A stretch of DNA of 64,000 nt from JAAYYM01 sp964638005. GTDB taxonomy: Bacteria > Bacillota > Clostridia > Lachnospirales > Lachnospiraceae. Below are positions 26,176-34,572 of this stretch, in pieces (position 1 is the first letter of the stretch; each line of letters starts with the position of its first letter). Below the pieces are notes generated by a model, which saw only the letters and a list, made by a program, of their open reading frames with translations, searched no databases and was not told where the DNA came from. The stretch lies in NCBI GenBank assembly GCA_964638005.1, contig CAZWXS010000005.1:25343-89342 (forward strand). The letters run 5' to 3'. Made by a program: the position numbers and the translations under genes.

Positions 26176-26790
26176 CTAGAAATGATTGATGTTCTTAAGT
26201 GCCTGCTTCAAGATTACTTCAACATCCGAAGCCTCTGTTGCTGCTACCTGTTTTACGGCGCGCAAGGCATCTGTTGCGGAATAGCCAAGTGCCGTCAATG
26301 CTTCAACAGCTTCATTTCTGGCATCGGATATGTTTTCTCCGTCCGCGCTCGCCTTGGAATGCGCCAAACGCTCCTCAAATGCATCCTCTAAGGATACCTT
26401 ATCCTTCAGATCAATGATCAGCCTCTGCGCTGTTTTTGCCCCAATCCCGGGTGCCTTCGAGATGGTCTTGGCATCTGCAGACAATATGGCAAATCGCAAA
26501 TCATCTGTCGTCATCACCGACAATATGGCAAGTGCGCCCTTTGGCCCGATTCCGTTCACTTGAATCAACAATTTGAAAAAGTCCAAGTCATCCTTTGTCA
26601 AAAATCCATACAGAAGCATTGCATCTTCACGCACAGCCAAATATGTATAAACCTTTATTTCTTCTCCGAGTCCGTGCAGACAATCAATCGTACTTGCAGA
26701 CATCTTGATGTTATAACCCACATGATTGACCTCCAGTACGATCTGTTCCTCATAGATTCCTGCCACTTCCCCTTTTAAATATCCTATCAT
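26176..26790 (-). CDS. ruvA: Holliday junction DNA-binding protein RuvA
   Basis: 204 residues: an N-terminal OB fold (MIGYLKGEVAGIYEEQIVLE), tandem helix-hairpin-helix motifs (VNGIGPKGALAILS, and then KAPGIGAKTAQRLIIDLKDK) and a C-terminal UBA-like RuvB contact domain (NEAVEALTALGYSATDALRA). It tetramerises on the junction and loads RuvB. Its ATG overlaps the stop of the Gx transporter gene (ATGA). Confidence 0.98.
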   Translation of the reverse strand: MIGYLKGEVAGIYEEQIVLEVNHVGYNIKMSASTIDCLHGLGEEIKVYTYLAVREDAMLLYGFLTKDDLDFFKLLIQVNGIGPKGALAILSVMTTDDLRFAILSADAKTISKAPGIGAKTAQRLIIDLKDKVSLEDAFEERLAHSKASADGENISDARNEAVEALTALGYSATDALRAVKQVAATEASDVEVILKQALKNINHF

Positions 26791-27338
26791 CGACTTTCCT
26801 CCATATAGCTCCCGTCGTCCGTCCGACTGATGACCTGCTGCAGCCTGAGCGTCAAAAGCCTTGAAACTATACCGATCAGCAATCCGGTAACGGCACCTGC
26901 AATTATCAGGAACGGAATATAATAAGTAAGACGCAGTTCATTGACGACAAATGCCGCCACGATCAGCTGCCCGATATTATGCATGATCCCACCTGCGATG
27001 CTGACCCCGGTCATGCTCAACTGCCTTACTTTCTGTAATAATATCATACCGATCAGACTGAAGGCTCCGCCTGCTGCAGAGTATAAAAGGCTGTACGGAC
27101 TCCCGAACAGAATACTGACCGTCAGTATCCTGACAGCAGAAACAACTGCCGCCTCGCCTGCTCCAAACAGATACAATACCGATACTGTCACAATATTGGC
27201 AAGTCCGAGCTTCATCCCCGGTATCCCAAAAGCAAACGGGATCAAGGTCTCTATATAGCCGCACAAAATCGCAATTGCCGCCAATATCCCCATGTATGCA
27301 ACATTTCTGCCGGTCGATCGACTCCTTCTCACACTCAT
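26787..27338 (-). CDS. Gx transporter family membrane protein (heptaprenyl diphosphate synthase component I-like)
   Basis: 183 residues, five or six membrane segments, starting with a basic N-terminus and NVAYMGILAAIAILCGYIET. The family is marked by FGIPGMKLGLANIVTV and SPYSLLYSAAGGAFS, resembling ECF-type S components. It is frequently misnamed heptaprenyl diphosphate synthase component I; sequence suggests a small-molecule transporter of unknown substrate. It lies 27 bases after a NusG-II protein, an association common in Clostridia, and is coupled to ruvA by overlap. Confidence 0.82.
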   Translation of the reverse strand: MSVRRSRSTGRNVAYMGILAAIAILCGYIETLIPFAFGIPGMKLGLANIVTVSVLYLFGAGEAAVVSAVRILTVSILFGSPYSLLYSAAGGAFSLIGMILLQKVRQLSMTGVSIAGGIMHNIGQLIVAAFVVNELRLTYYIPFLIIAGAVTGLLIGIVSRLLTLRLQQVISRTDDGSYMEESR

Positions 27339-27365
27339 TCCCCTTTATGTCCGCATATATGTGTC

Positions 27366-27731
27366 TCACCGCGCAACTGCATCCACCGGAGCTTCTTCAT
27401 CGCTTACTACTCTAATGACAATACGCCCCGGCAAACACACAATGGTCTCTCCGCTCCTTGAAATTCGTGCCTGATGTACACAAAGTTGATCAGGGCACGA
27501 TGCTGCGGTCACATCTGCAGTCCCGTTATGGATTACAAGATGTACTTCCCCATTTTCATAGCCCTGAATCTCTTCTGAGATATCCTCCGTAAGAGCATAT
27601 CTCACCGTTTCAATTCCGTCGACTGACACCACTGCATAGGCACCGTCTGCTCCGATAATGCTTCTGATGCATAACCAGAGCAGAGCGATTCCAATTGCTC
27701 CAACTAATAAAATACAGTCCCATTTTTTCAT
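27366..27731 (-). CDS. NusG domain II-containing membrane-anchored protein
   Basis: 121 residues: one N-terminal membrane anchor (residues 5-25, CILLVGAIGIALLWLCIRSI) then an extracytoplasmic NusG-II-like beta domain with EGYENGEVHLVI-type strands and the conserved cysteine segment AASCPDQLCVHQARIS followed by IVCLPGRIVIRV. Function is not established; these occur next to Gx transporters and FMN-binding proteins. The start has no clear ribosome site and lies 8 bases after the chemoreceptor stop, so translation is probably coupled. Confidence 0.8.
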   Translation of the reverse strand: MKKWDCILLVGAIGIALLWLCIRSIIGADGAYAVVSVDGIETVRYALTEDISEEIQGYENGEVHLVIHNGTADVTAASCPDQLCVHQARISRSGETIVCLPGRIVIRVVSDEEAPVDAVAR

Positions 27732-27739
27732 AATACTGC

Positions 27740-29542
27740 TTACAGTTTAAACGCTTCCACTAGTTTATGCAGATCTGTTGACATTCTTGCCAAATTCTCC
27801 GCAACATCCGACACTTCCTGCAGATTAGCGGATTGCTCCGTAACAGTTGCAGCAATTGCTTCCGTTCCGTCTGCATTTTCATCAATGGCGGTATGTATCC
27901 TCTCAATGTTGACCCCGACCTGCTTAGACACATCCGCAAGTATCTTCAGATCCTCCAGCATACTCTTAATATCCTGATTAACAGTATGTGTTCCATCTTT
28001 GATTTCTACGAAACTGTCTCTGGTATGGTTTGCAATCTCATTACCCTTTTCCAGCTGATGCAGACCTTCCTCCATCTTTTTGGACATATTGATGGCATTG
28101 TTCTGCACGCCTTCGATGATATTACCGATCTTGCCTGCAGATTCATGTGTGTCCTCTGCAAGTTTTCTGATTTCCATGGCAACGACCGCAAATCCCTTGC
28201 CCGCTTCACCGGCTCTGGCTGCCTCTATGGATGCATTCAGAGACAATAGATTCGTCTGAGTCGATATCGCCGTAATAGAATTCAATATATTATTCATGTC
28301 TTCCGCATTTTGGCTCAATATACCCGCAATACCCGATACCTCCTGCATGACATCATTCAGGCTTGCCAGCTGCTGCATATAGGTCTCAATCGCTTTATTT
28401 CCGTCCATGGCATTCTGCATTGCCAGATCCGCATTGCCTGCAATACGTTCTACCTTTTCGGATATATTGACGGAAATCGTATCCATCTCATCTACCTGTG
28501 AAATGATACTGCTTGCCTCATCCTTCTGTACATTCATACGCTCCGACATGTGATCGATCGCTTTTGTAATCTCAACACTGCCTGCCGCATTCTGTGCCGC
28601 GCTCTCGCTGACAGCATGGATGGATTCTTCCATATTCTCGCTGACACCGAGCACCTTCTGGATAATATTTTTCAAACTGGTACTCATATAGTTGAATACT
28701 ACCGCCAGATCTCTGAGTTCGTCTTCGGAATTCATCACAATTTCTTCGCCGCTCAAGTCTCCGTCAGCCACAACCGAAATGTTCTTTTTCAACAGACCGA
28801 TCGGTTTCACGATGGTTCCTCTGATGACTAAGAACATCAATACAACAGCCAATATAATCGTAATGATTACGACCAGAACAATCACACTGATCATCTTGGT
28901 GAAATTATCATTGATCTCCTTTTGTAGTTCAGTGCTTCGATTCAGCTCCAACTGCATCAGTGTATTACAATACGATGTGATGAAACCGGACTGTCCCTGC
29001 ATCTTCTCCGCAAAAGGCTTGCCCTCCGGCATGTAGCGTCCGTTACCTGCCTCCAGAACATCACCATACAAGGCAACATACTGTGACACAAAACTTTCTA
29101 TTGAATCCAGCTGTGAATGATTCTGTTTATAGATCGGATCATCACCGATGTTAGAACGGATCTCCTCCACATAAGGAAGCAGATTATTGATGACCTCTGT
29201 CTCCTTTTCATCTTCCTCTTTATTTCCGACCGCACATATATTGATCAGAGATCTTGAGAAATTCTGTGTCTTTGTATTGATATAATTTATTTTTGATAAA
29301 TTGTCCAGAACCGATACATACTGCTGATTATAATCATTGGACTTAACAGCCAGGAACCCAAGCAGCAACAGCATAATCAAAATCATAGTCGTATACATGA
29401 TTGTGATACGTCTCCCGATGCTCGCCAAAAAGATCTTCTTAATAATCTTAGGTGTGTGATCCTTTCTGACTTTTTTGCTCTTTACCTTCTTTTCTTTTAC
29501 CTTCTTCTGTCGCGTTTTTTGCTCTGTTGCAATCTCCTTCAT
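27740..29542 (-). CDS. Transmembrane methyl-accepting chemotaxis protein
   Basis: 600 residues from ATG 29542, chosen because GGGGG lies about 8 bases upstream; a longer frame to 29620 adds unlikely sequence. A highly basic lysine-rich N-terminus is followed by TM1 (about 48-68), an extracytoplasmic helical sensing domain (about 70-220), TM2 (VIVLVVIITIILAVVLMFLV), HAMP and a cytoplasmic signalling domain with QTNLLSLNASIEAARAGEAG. The ligand is unknown. With the hydrogenase-MCP fusion and PilZ protein elsewhere in the window it suggests chemotactic motility. No CheR pentapeptide at the C-terminus. Confidence 0.93.
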   Translation of the reverse strand: MKEIATEQKTRQKKVKEKKVKSKKVRKDHTPKIIKKIFLASIGRRITIMYTTMILIMLLLLGFLAVKSNDYNQQYVSVLDNLSKINYINTKTQNFSRSLINICAVGNKEEDEKETEVINNLLPYVEEIRSNIGDDPIYKQNHSQLDSIESFVSQYVALYGDVLEAGNGRYMPEGKPFAEKMQGQSGFITSYCNTLMQLELNRSTELQKEINDNFTKMISVIVLVVIITIILAVVLMFLVIRGTIVKPIGLLKKNISVVADGDLSGEEIVMNSEDELRDLAVVFNYMSTSLKNIIQKVLGVSENMEESIHAVSESAAQNAAGSVEITKAIDHMSERMNVQKDEASSIISQVDEMDTISVNISEKVERIAGNADLAMQNAMDGNKAIETYMQQLASLNDVMQEVSGIAGILSQNAEDMNNILNSITAISTQTNLLSLNASIEAARAGEAGKGFAVVAMEIRKLAEDTHESAGKIGNIIEGVQNNAINMSKKMEEGLHQLEKGNEIANHTRDSFVEIKDGTHTVNQDIKSMLEDLKILADVSKQVGVNIERIHTAIDENADGTEAIAATVTEQSANLQEVSDVAENLARMSTDLHKLVEAFKL

Positions 29543-29656
29543 TTGTAATACCCCCATGTTTACAATAAAATCAATAACCGCCAATATATTGATTTTATCA
29601 TAGTCGCCAACATGTCTCAAGTGCTATTTTCTATCATTTCATAAGATTGTACATAC

Positions 29657-29690
29657 AAAAACCTGCCCAAAGCAAAAATGGACAGGTTTT
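29657..29690 (-). terminator. Intrinsic terminator after leuD
   Basis: AAAACCTGCCC pairs with GGACAGGTTTT (one mismatch); on the minus strand it is followed by a T-rich tract. It lies 28 bases after the leuD stop. Confidence 0.82.
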
Positions 29691-29717
29691 ATAATGACTC
29701 ATCTATGAAATTAGAGA

Positions 29718-30203
29718 TTATTTGCGGTTGATATAATTGACCAGGCCTTCCGCTTTAATGATCTTCTGCATGAATTCCGGGAACGGCTGCCCCTTGAACT
29801 GCGTGTTCTTCGTACGGTTATAGATCATTCCGCTGTCAAAATCAACTTCTACTTCATCTCCTGCATCAATACCGTTTGCAGCCTCCGCACATTCTATGAT
29901 CGGCAGTCCGATATTGATTGCATTGCGATAGAATATCCTTGCAAATGTCTCTGCGATAACACAGCTGACACCCGCCACCTTGATGACAAGCGGTGCATGC
30001 TCTCTGGAAGAACCGCATCCGAAGTTCTTGCCCGCCACGATTAGATCTCCTGCCTGTACCTTGCTCACAAATGACGCATCTATGTCTTCCATACAGTGCT
30101 CAGCCAATTCCTTCTGATCTTGGATGGCAAGGTATCTTGCCGGAATGATGACATCCGTATCTACATTATCTCCATATTTAAAAGCATTTCCTTTTGCGTT
30201 CAT
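29718..30203 (-). CDS. leuD: 3-isopropylmalate dehydratase small subunit
   Basis: 161 residues; forms the aconitase-type isomerase with LeuC in leucine synthesis. Begins MNAKGNAFKYGDNVDTDVII and contains the swivel-domain signature GKNFGCGSSREHAP and a late NIGLPIIEC. ATG 30203 has AGGAGAG upstream; the longer frame to 30335 overlaps leuC and lacks homology. It follows leuC by 46 bases. Confidence 0.96.
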   Translation of the reverse strand: MNAKGNAFKYGDNVDTDVIIPARYLAIQDQKELAEHCMEDIDASFVSKVQAGDLIVAGKNFGCGSSREHAPLVIKVAGVSCVIAETFARIFYRNAINIGLPIIECAEAANGIDAGDEVEVDFDSGMIYNRTKNTQFKGQPFPEFMQKIIKAEGLVNYINRK

Positions 30204-30249
30204 ATTCTCTCTCCTTTTACTCATCCGTCCTTCTGCTTGTATGAACTGT

Positions 30250-31509
30250 TCATTCAGCCGGAGCTGTGATATAACCTGTAATTGCACTTGCTGCCGCCAC
30301 CGCAGGGCTCGCAAGATATACCTCTGAATCCACATGTCCCATACGTCCTACAAAATTACGATTTGTCGTAGAGATACATCTCTCTCCGGCTGCAAGAATT
30401 CCCATATATCCGCCCAGACAGGGACCACAGGTCGGCGTAGATACAACAGCTCCCGCTTCAATAAATGTCTTCAACAGTCCTTCTTCCATTGCCTGCAGAT
30501 AGATTGCCTGTGTCGCAGGGATAATGATACAACGGACGTTTTTGGCAACCTTATTGCCTTTGAGGATTGCTGCTGCGACGCGCAGATCATCGATGCGTCC
30601 GTTGGTACAAGAACCGATTACGGACTGATCGATCTTGACCGGTGTTGCAATCTCATCTATTGTCTTGGTGTTTTCCGGTAAATGAGGAAATGCAACCGTC
30701 GGTTTTAATGTGCTTAAATCAATTGTATATTCCCTCTCATATTCTGCGTCAGCATCTGCTTCATATATCTGATACGGACGTACACTGTGCTCTTTCATGT
30801 ATGCCATGGTCAGATCATCTACAGGGAAAATGCCGTTCTTGGCTCCTGCCTCAATCGCCATATTGGCAATCGTAAATCTGTCATCCATCGTAAGATGAGC
30901 TATACCGTCTCCCACAAATTCCATTGACTGATAAAGCGCGCCGTCCACACCAATCATTCCGATGATATGCAAGATCACATCCTTACCGCTGATCCATTTT
31001 GCCGGCTTTCCGACAATATTGAATCTGACTGCAGACGGAACCTTGAACCACGCCTTGCCCGTAACCATGCCTGCCGCCATGTCGGTACTTCCGACACCCG
31101 TAGAAAATGCCCCGAGAGCGCCATATGTACAAGTATGAGAATCCGCTCCGATGATTGCATCTCCCGCCACCGTCAATCCTTTTTCCGGCAGCAATGCATG
31201 TTCAATACCCATCTGTCCTACATCAAAATAATTTGTAATCTCATGCTTACATGCAAAATCTCTTACGCACTTGCAGTTTTCTGCAGATTTGATATCCTTG
31301 TTCGGAATAAAATGATCCATGACCAATGCGATCTTATCCTTATGAAATACAGAATCTGTTTTCATTTTATCCATTTCGCGTACCGCCACAGGCGTTGTAA
31401 TATCATTTCCGAGCACAAGATCCAGTTCTGCCTCGATTAGCTGTCCCGCTGTCACGCTTTCAAGTCCCGCATGTGCTGCTAATATTTTCTGTGTCATTGT
31501 CATTCCCAT
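30250..31509 (-). CDS. leuC: 3-isopropylmalate dehydratase large subunit
   Basis: 419 residues, the [4Fe-4S] subunit that isomerises 2- and 3-isopropylmalate. Cluster ligands: VIGSCTNGR and the pair in TCGPCLGG; also DSHTCTYGALGAFSTGVGST and the late NRNFVGRMGHVDSEVYLASP. The length is the HacA/archaeal-type LeuC class (about 420). Ribosome site GGAGG precedes ATG 31509. It diverges from a LysR regulator with a dyad between them, a typical LysR-type control arrangement. No leuA or leuB is in the window. Confidence 0.96.
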   Translation of the reverse strand: MGMTMTQKILAAHAGLESVTAGQLIEAELDLVLGNDITTPVAVREMDKMKTDSVFHKDKIALVMDHFIPNKDIKSAENCKCVRDFACKHEITNYFDVGQMGIEHALLPEKGLTVAGDAIIGADSHTCTYGALGAFSTGVGSTDMAAGMVTGKAWFKVPSAVRFNIVGKPAKWISGKDVILHIIGMIGVDGALYQSMEFVGDGIAHLTMDDRFTIANMAIEAGAKNGIFPVDDLTMAYMKEHSVRPYQIYEADADAEYEREYTIDLSTLKPTVAFPHLPENTKTIDEIATPVKIDQSVIGSCTNGRIDDLRVAAAILKGNKVAKNVRCIIIPATQAIYLQAMEEGLLKTFIEAGAVVSTPTCGPCLGGYMGILAAGERCISTTNRNFVGRMGHVDSEVYLASPAVAAASAITGYITAPAE

Positions 31510-31593
31510 TTGTATTACCTCCTATCATTTTCATTGCAAATGATGCTCTGTTTCTTTTTGTTTTAATTGTATTAGTAGTGTATCATAGAACAT

Positions 31594-31599
31594 ATTATA
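31594..31599 (-). promoter_or_regulatory. leuCD -10 box
   Basis: TATAAT on the minus strand about 85 bases upstream of the leuC ATG. The matching -35 position (ACATGA) is poor, which fits a promoter that needs an activator such as the divergent LysR protein. Confidence 0.6.
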
Positions 31600-31621
31600 A
31601 TCAAAATACTAATATTTCATG

Positions 31622-31650
31622 TTTACTATAACCGTACGTTATGCTAAAAT
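31622..31650 (+). promoter_or_regulatory. lysR promoter overlapping a LysR-type operator
   Basis: TTTACT (31622-31627), 17-base spacer, TAAAAT (31645-31650). The spacer contains the dyad ATAAC-CGTAC-GTTAT (31628-31642), which fits the LysR T-N11-A consensus. It is centred near -48 of the deduced leuC start, so one site could repress lysR and activate leuCD. Confidence 0.65.
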
Positions 31651-31707
31651 GAATTTTGAAACAAAAAACATGGAAAACGATTGGCAGTTGCCGAACAGGA
31701 GACACAT

Positions 31708-32640
31708 ATGGAAAACAATTTGTCGTTATACAAGATCTTTTATGCAGTTGCCATAAGCGGCAATATATCAAATGCCGCAAAGTCATTATACATCAGTCAG
31801 CCTGCAGTCAGCAAGGCAATCTCCAAATTGGAACAAAATCTTGACGTCATCCTGTTTACACGGAGTCCCAAGGGTGTTGCTCTGACCTATGAAGGAGAAT
31901 TGCTGTTTGTCAAAATCAAAGCAGCATTCGAATCCATCGAATCAGGTGAAGAACAGCTGCGGCGTGCTACGGAACTCGGGAGCGGTCATATCAAGATCGG
32001 AGTCAGCACTACCTTATGCAAATACGTACTGCTTCCATATCTTAGAGATTTCATCGAGGCAAACCCGCATATCAAGATATCCATCAACTGCCAGTCAACC
32101 TATCAGACCCTCAAGCTGCTCGAAGAGGATAAGATTGATATAGGCTTCATCGGCAAGCCGAAAGATACGAAGGAGTATATGAAGAATCTGGACTTCATAC
32201 GTGTCGGTGAGATTGAGGATATCTTTGTAACGACCAAGAGCTATATGGATAACTTAAAGATACGTGTTGCAGACCATTCGCACTCTTCCATTCTGCAAAA
32301 TGCAACCCTGATGCTGCTTGATAAACCGAATATGACACGTCAATACATCGACGCATATTTTGCAGAGCATCACTTTGAACCCGGACAGTTGATTGAGGTT
32401 ACTACCATGGATCTGCTGATAGACTTTGCCAAGATCGGTCTTGGCGTTGCCTGTGTCATCAAGGATTTTGTAAAAAAAGAACTCGAATCCAAAGACCTGA
32501 TCCAAGTTCCTCTCAAAGTATCCATTCCTAAACGTAATATCGGCTTTGCAATTCCAAAAGCCAAAGTAATCTCCAGTGCCACAGAACGGTTTGCCGCATT
32601 TGTGGCAGAACGTTCTTCAATACAGACAAAATTATTGTAG
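31708..32640 (+). CDS. LysR family transcriptional regulator, probable leuCD regulator
   Basis: 310 residues from ATG 31708 (AGGAG upstream). N-terminal winged helix-turn-helix: SLYKIFYAVAISGNISNAAK, then LYISQPAVSKAISKLEQNL. C-terminal periplasmic-binding-protein-like effector domain (about 90-300). It diverges from leuC, and the shared region holds a T-N11-A dyad. The effector is unknown; by neighbourhood an isopropylmalate intermediate is plausible, as for other leucine-pathway LysR proteins, but that is inference. Its last 9 bases overlap the convergent Ala/Gln-rich gene. Confidence 0.88.
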   Translation: MENNLSLYKIFYAVAISGNISNAAKSLYISQPAVSKAISKLEQNLDVILFTRSPKGVALTYEGELLFVKIKAAFESIESGEEQLRRATELGSGHIKIGVSTTLCKYVLLPYLRDFIEANPHIKISINCQSTYQTLKLLEEDKIDIGFIGKPKDTKEYMKNLDFIRVGEIEDIFVTTKSYMDNLKIRVADHSHSSILQNATLMLLDKPNMTRQYIDAYFAEHHFEPGQLIEVTTMDLLIDFAKIGLGVACVIKDFVKKELESKDLIQVPLKVSIPKRNIGFAIPKAKVISSATERFAAFVAERSSIQTKLL

Positions 32641-33156
32641 TCCCCAGTAACCAAGATAAGCATTCATGGCACGCTGCTGCTCCTGTTTATAAGCTTCCGT
32701 AAAGACTGTCGTCTGATTGGATGCCTGTGCCTGCATCATGGAATAATACTGTGCCAGCTGCATCGCCTGTGCTGCCTTTACGGCATTATACTGCGCAACT
32801 GCATTGGCCTGTGCCGCTGCCGCTCCGTTTGCCACCATCTGTACCTGAGCTGCCTGAAGTGTCTGTGCATTTACGATTGCATTGTACTGCATCTGCGCCT
32901 GTGCCTGCAGGGCTGCATTCACCTGAGCCGCCTGCGCTGCCTGTGCCTGAAGAGCCTGCTGATAGAGTGCTGCCTGTGCCTGAAGAGCTTGTTGCTGCAA
33001 AGCTGCCTGATACTGGGCTGCTACAGTTGCATTATATTGAGCAAGAGCTGCTTGCTGCTGTTCTGCCAAAGTCGCGGCCTTTGTTGTTGTCGGTATCAAT
33101 AGTGTGATTGCACATGCTGCTGTAATTGTTAAGGTAAGTTTGATTAATTTGTTCAT
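32632..33156 (-). CDS. Secreted Ala/Gln-rich low-complexity protein
   Basis: 174 residues. A Sec signal peptide (MNKLIKLTLTITAACAITLL, cleavage probably after TTKAA near residue 28) is followed by about 120 residues almost entirely Ala, Gln, Leu, Tyr, Val and Asn, with imperfect repeats of about 10-16 residues such as YQQALQAQAAQ and QYNA. No charged residues occur in the repeat region. The C-terminus is TEAYKQEQQRAMNAYLGYWG plus LQ. No known domain; amyloid-like or helical surface fibre and matrix roles are possible. GGAGG lies 10 bases upstream of ATG 33156, with a promoter at 33258-33286. Confidence 0.8.
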   Translation of the reverse strand: MNKLIKLTLTITAACAITLLIPTTTKAATLAEQQQAALAQYNATVAAQYQAALQQQALQAQAALYQQALQAQAAQAAQVNAALQAQAQMQYNAIVNAQTLQAAQVQMVANGAAAAQANAVAQYNAVKAAQAMQLAQYYSMMQAQASNQTTVFTEAYKQEQQRAMNAYLGYWGLQ

Positions 33157-33257
33157 AATGGGAATACCTCCGTTTCTGGTGTTGTCGTTTCTTGGTTTCA
33201 TTATCTTACAGGTTCATCATTTCTTGTTTTGTTCCTATTAGAATGTCATTATATTAA

Positions 33258-33286
33258 ATTATAATACCAATGATATCTAATGGCAA
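33258..33286 (-). promoter_or_regulatory. Sigma-A promoter for the Ala/Gln-rich protein
   Basis: On the minus strand TTGCCA (33281-33286), 17-base spacer, TATAAT (33258-33263), about 100 bases upstream of the ATG at 33156. The remaining sequence between 33287 and 33359 shows nothing else I can name. Confidence 0.75.
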
Positions 33287-33359
33287 GTTACTTCACACTG
33301 ATTTCATAGAGTCATCAATATGCTTCTCATTTAAGGAGTGGGAATTTGGGGTGACTACA

Positions 33360-33489
33360 GAGGATGCAACAGAAAAGATGGCTTGCCATCTTTTCTGTTG
33401 CCGCCCTTACGGGCGGCTATATAAATTAAAAAGGACAGTCCTTTTCATGCTAGCATGAACGGACTGTTCTTTTTAATTTATGCATCCTC
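33360..33489. repeat. Three-hairpin intergenic element bounded by an inverted repeat
   Basis: Terminal inverted repeat GAGGATGCA (33360-33368) / TGCATCCTC (33481-33489). Inside are a perfect 16-base stem (33367-33382 with 33385-33400), a GC hairpin CCGCCC-TTAC-GGGCGG (33401-33416), and a 20-base stem with one wobble (33422-33441 with 33461-33480) that has an inner TTCATGC/GCATGAA stem. The whole would fold as a four-way junction. The third hairpin is also the likely ilvC terminator. It looks like a structured or mobile repeat, but no second copy is in the window. Confidence 0.7.
33422..33480 (-). terminator. ilvC terminator hairpin
   Basis: A 20-base stem, TAAATTAAAAAGGACAGTCC with its complement (one G-T pair), starting 22 bases after the ilvC stop. 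A/T-rich stem base on both sides would allow action on either strand. Confidence 0.7.
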
Positions 33490-33502
33490 TTCCACTATTG
33501 GA

Positions 33503-34522
33503 TTAGTTGTTGATGAACTTGCTTTCTTCGTTGTTCCAACTGTAGAGTTTTCTGATTTCTTTTCCTACTTCTTCTGACGGATGTTCGGCTGCTAATTTCT
33601 TCATTGCCTTGAAGTGTGCCTGGCCGCCTGCGGGGGACATGTCTAATAAGAACTCTTTTGCGAAGGAACCGTCCTGGATGTCGGAAAGGATCTTCTTCAT
33701 TGTCTTCTTTGTCTCTTCTGTGATGATCTTGGGGCCTGTGATGTAATCACCGTACTCTGCCGTATTGGAGATGGAGTATCTCATGCCTTCGAAGCCTGAC
33801 TGGTAGATTAAGTCTACGATCAGTTTCATTTCATGGATACACTCAAAGTATGCATTTCTGGGATCGTATCCACCTTCAACCAAGGTCTCGAAGCCTGCCT
33901 GCATCAGTGCGCATACACCGCCGCAAAGGACTGCCTGCTCACCGAAGAGATCGGTTTCTGTCTCTGTTCTGAAGGTTGTCTCAAGGACACCGGCTCTTGC
34001 TCCGCCGATTGCAAGACCGTATGCAAGTGCCTTATCAAGAGCCTTGCCTGTTGCATCCTGGTGTACAGCTACAAGACAAGGAACACCCTTACCTGCCTGA
34101 TACTCGCTTCTTACTGTGTGTCCGGGTCCCTTAGGTGCGATCATTGTAACATCAACATCCTTAGGCGGGATGATCTGATTGAAGTGAATTGCAAAGCCAT
34201 GCGCGAACATCAGCATGTTGCCTGCTTCCAAATTGGGTTCAATGTCTGACTTGTACATTGCTGCCTGCTTCTCATCGTTGATCAGGATCATGATAATGTC
34301 AGCTTTTTTAGCAGCTTCTGCAGCTGTATATACTTGAAAACCCTGTGCTTCTGCTTTCGCCCAGGATTTAGAGCCTTCGTAAAGACCGATAATGACGTTG
34401 CAGCCTGATTCCTTTGCATTTAATGCGTGAGCATGTCCTTGGCTACCGTAACCAATGACAGCGATTGTCTTTCCTTCAAGCAATGAAAGATTGCAATCTT
34501 CCTGGTAATAAATATTTGCCAT
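33503..34522 (-). CDS. ilvC: Ketol-acid reductoisomerase (class I)
   Basis: 339 residues. Converts acetolactate and acetohydroxybutyrate to dihydroxy acids using NAD(P)H and Mg2+. Rossmann motif IAVIGYGSQGHAHALN; metal and substrate segments DVTMIAPKGPGHTVRSEYQA, LETTFRTETETDLFGEQAVL and the late FEGMRYSISNTAEYGDY. Short class I length. The ribosome site is AGGAGG. Last gene of the ilvB-ilvN-ilvN-ilvC run, 50 bases after ilvN. Confidence 0.97.
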   Translation of the reverse strand: MANIYYQEDCNLSLLEGKTIAVIGYGSQGHAHALNAKESGCNVIIGLYEGSKSWAKAEAQGFQVYTAAEAAKKADIIMILINDEKQAAMYKSDIEPNLEAGNMLMFAHGFAIHFNQIIPPKDVDVTMIAPKGPGHTVRSEYQAGKGVPCLVAVHQDATGKALDKALAYGLAIGGARAGVLETTFRTETETDLFGEQAVLCGGVCALMQAGFETLVEGGYDPRNAYFECIHEMKLIVDLIYQSGFEGMRYSISNTAEYGDYITGPKIITEETKKTMKKILSDIQDGSFAKEFLLDMSPAGGQAHFKAMKKLAAEHPSEEVGKEIRKLYSWNNEESKFINN

Positions 34523-34572
34523 TTCTATTTCCTCCTATGAAATATGATTTATTGGTAGTAACTTAAAAACTA

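Noticed and set aside
32721..33107. Proline-rich open frame on the plus strand
   Set aside because: It is the complement of the Ala/Gln-rich repeat gene; the periodicity comes from that gene, which has a signal peptide, ribosome site and promoter.
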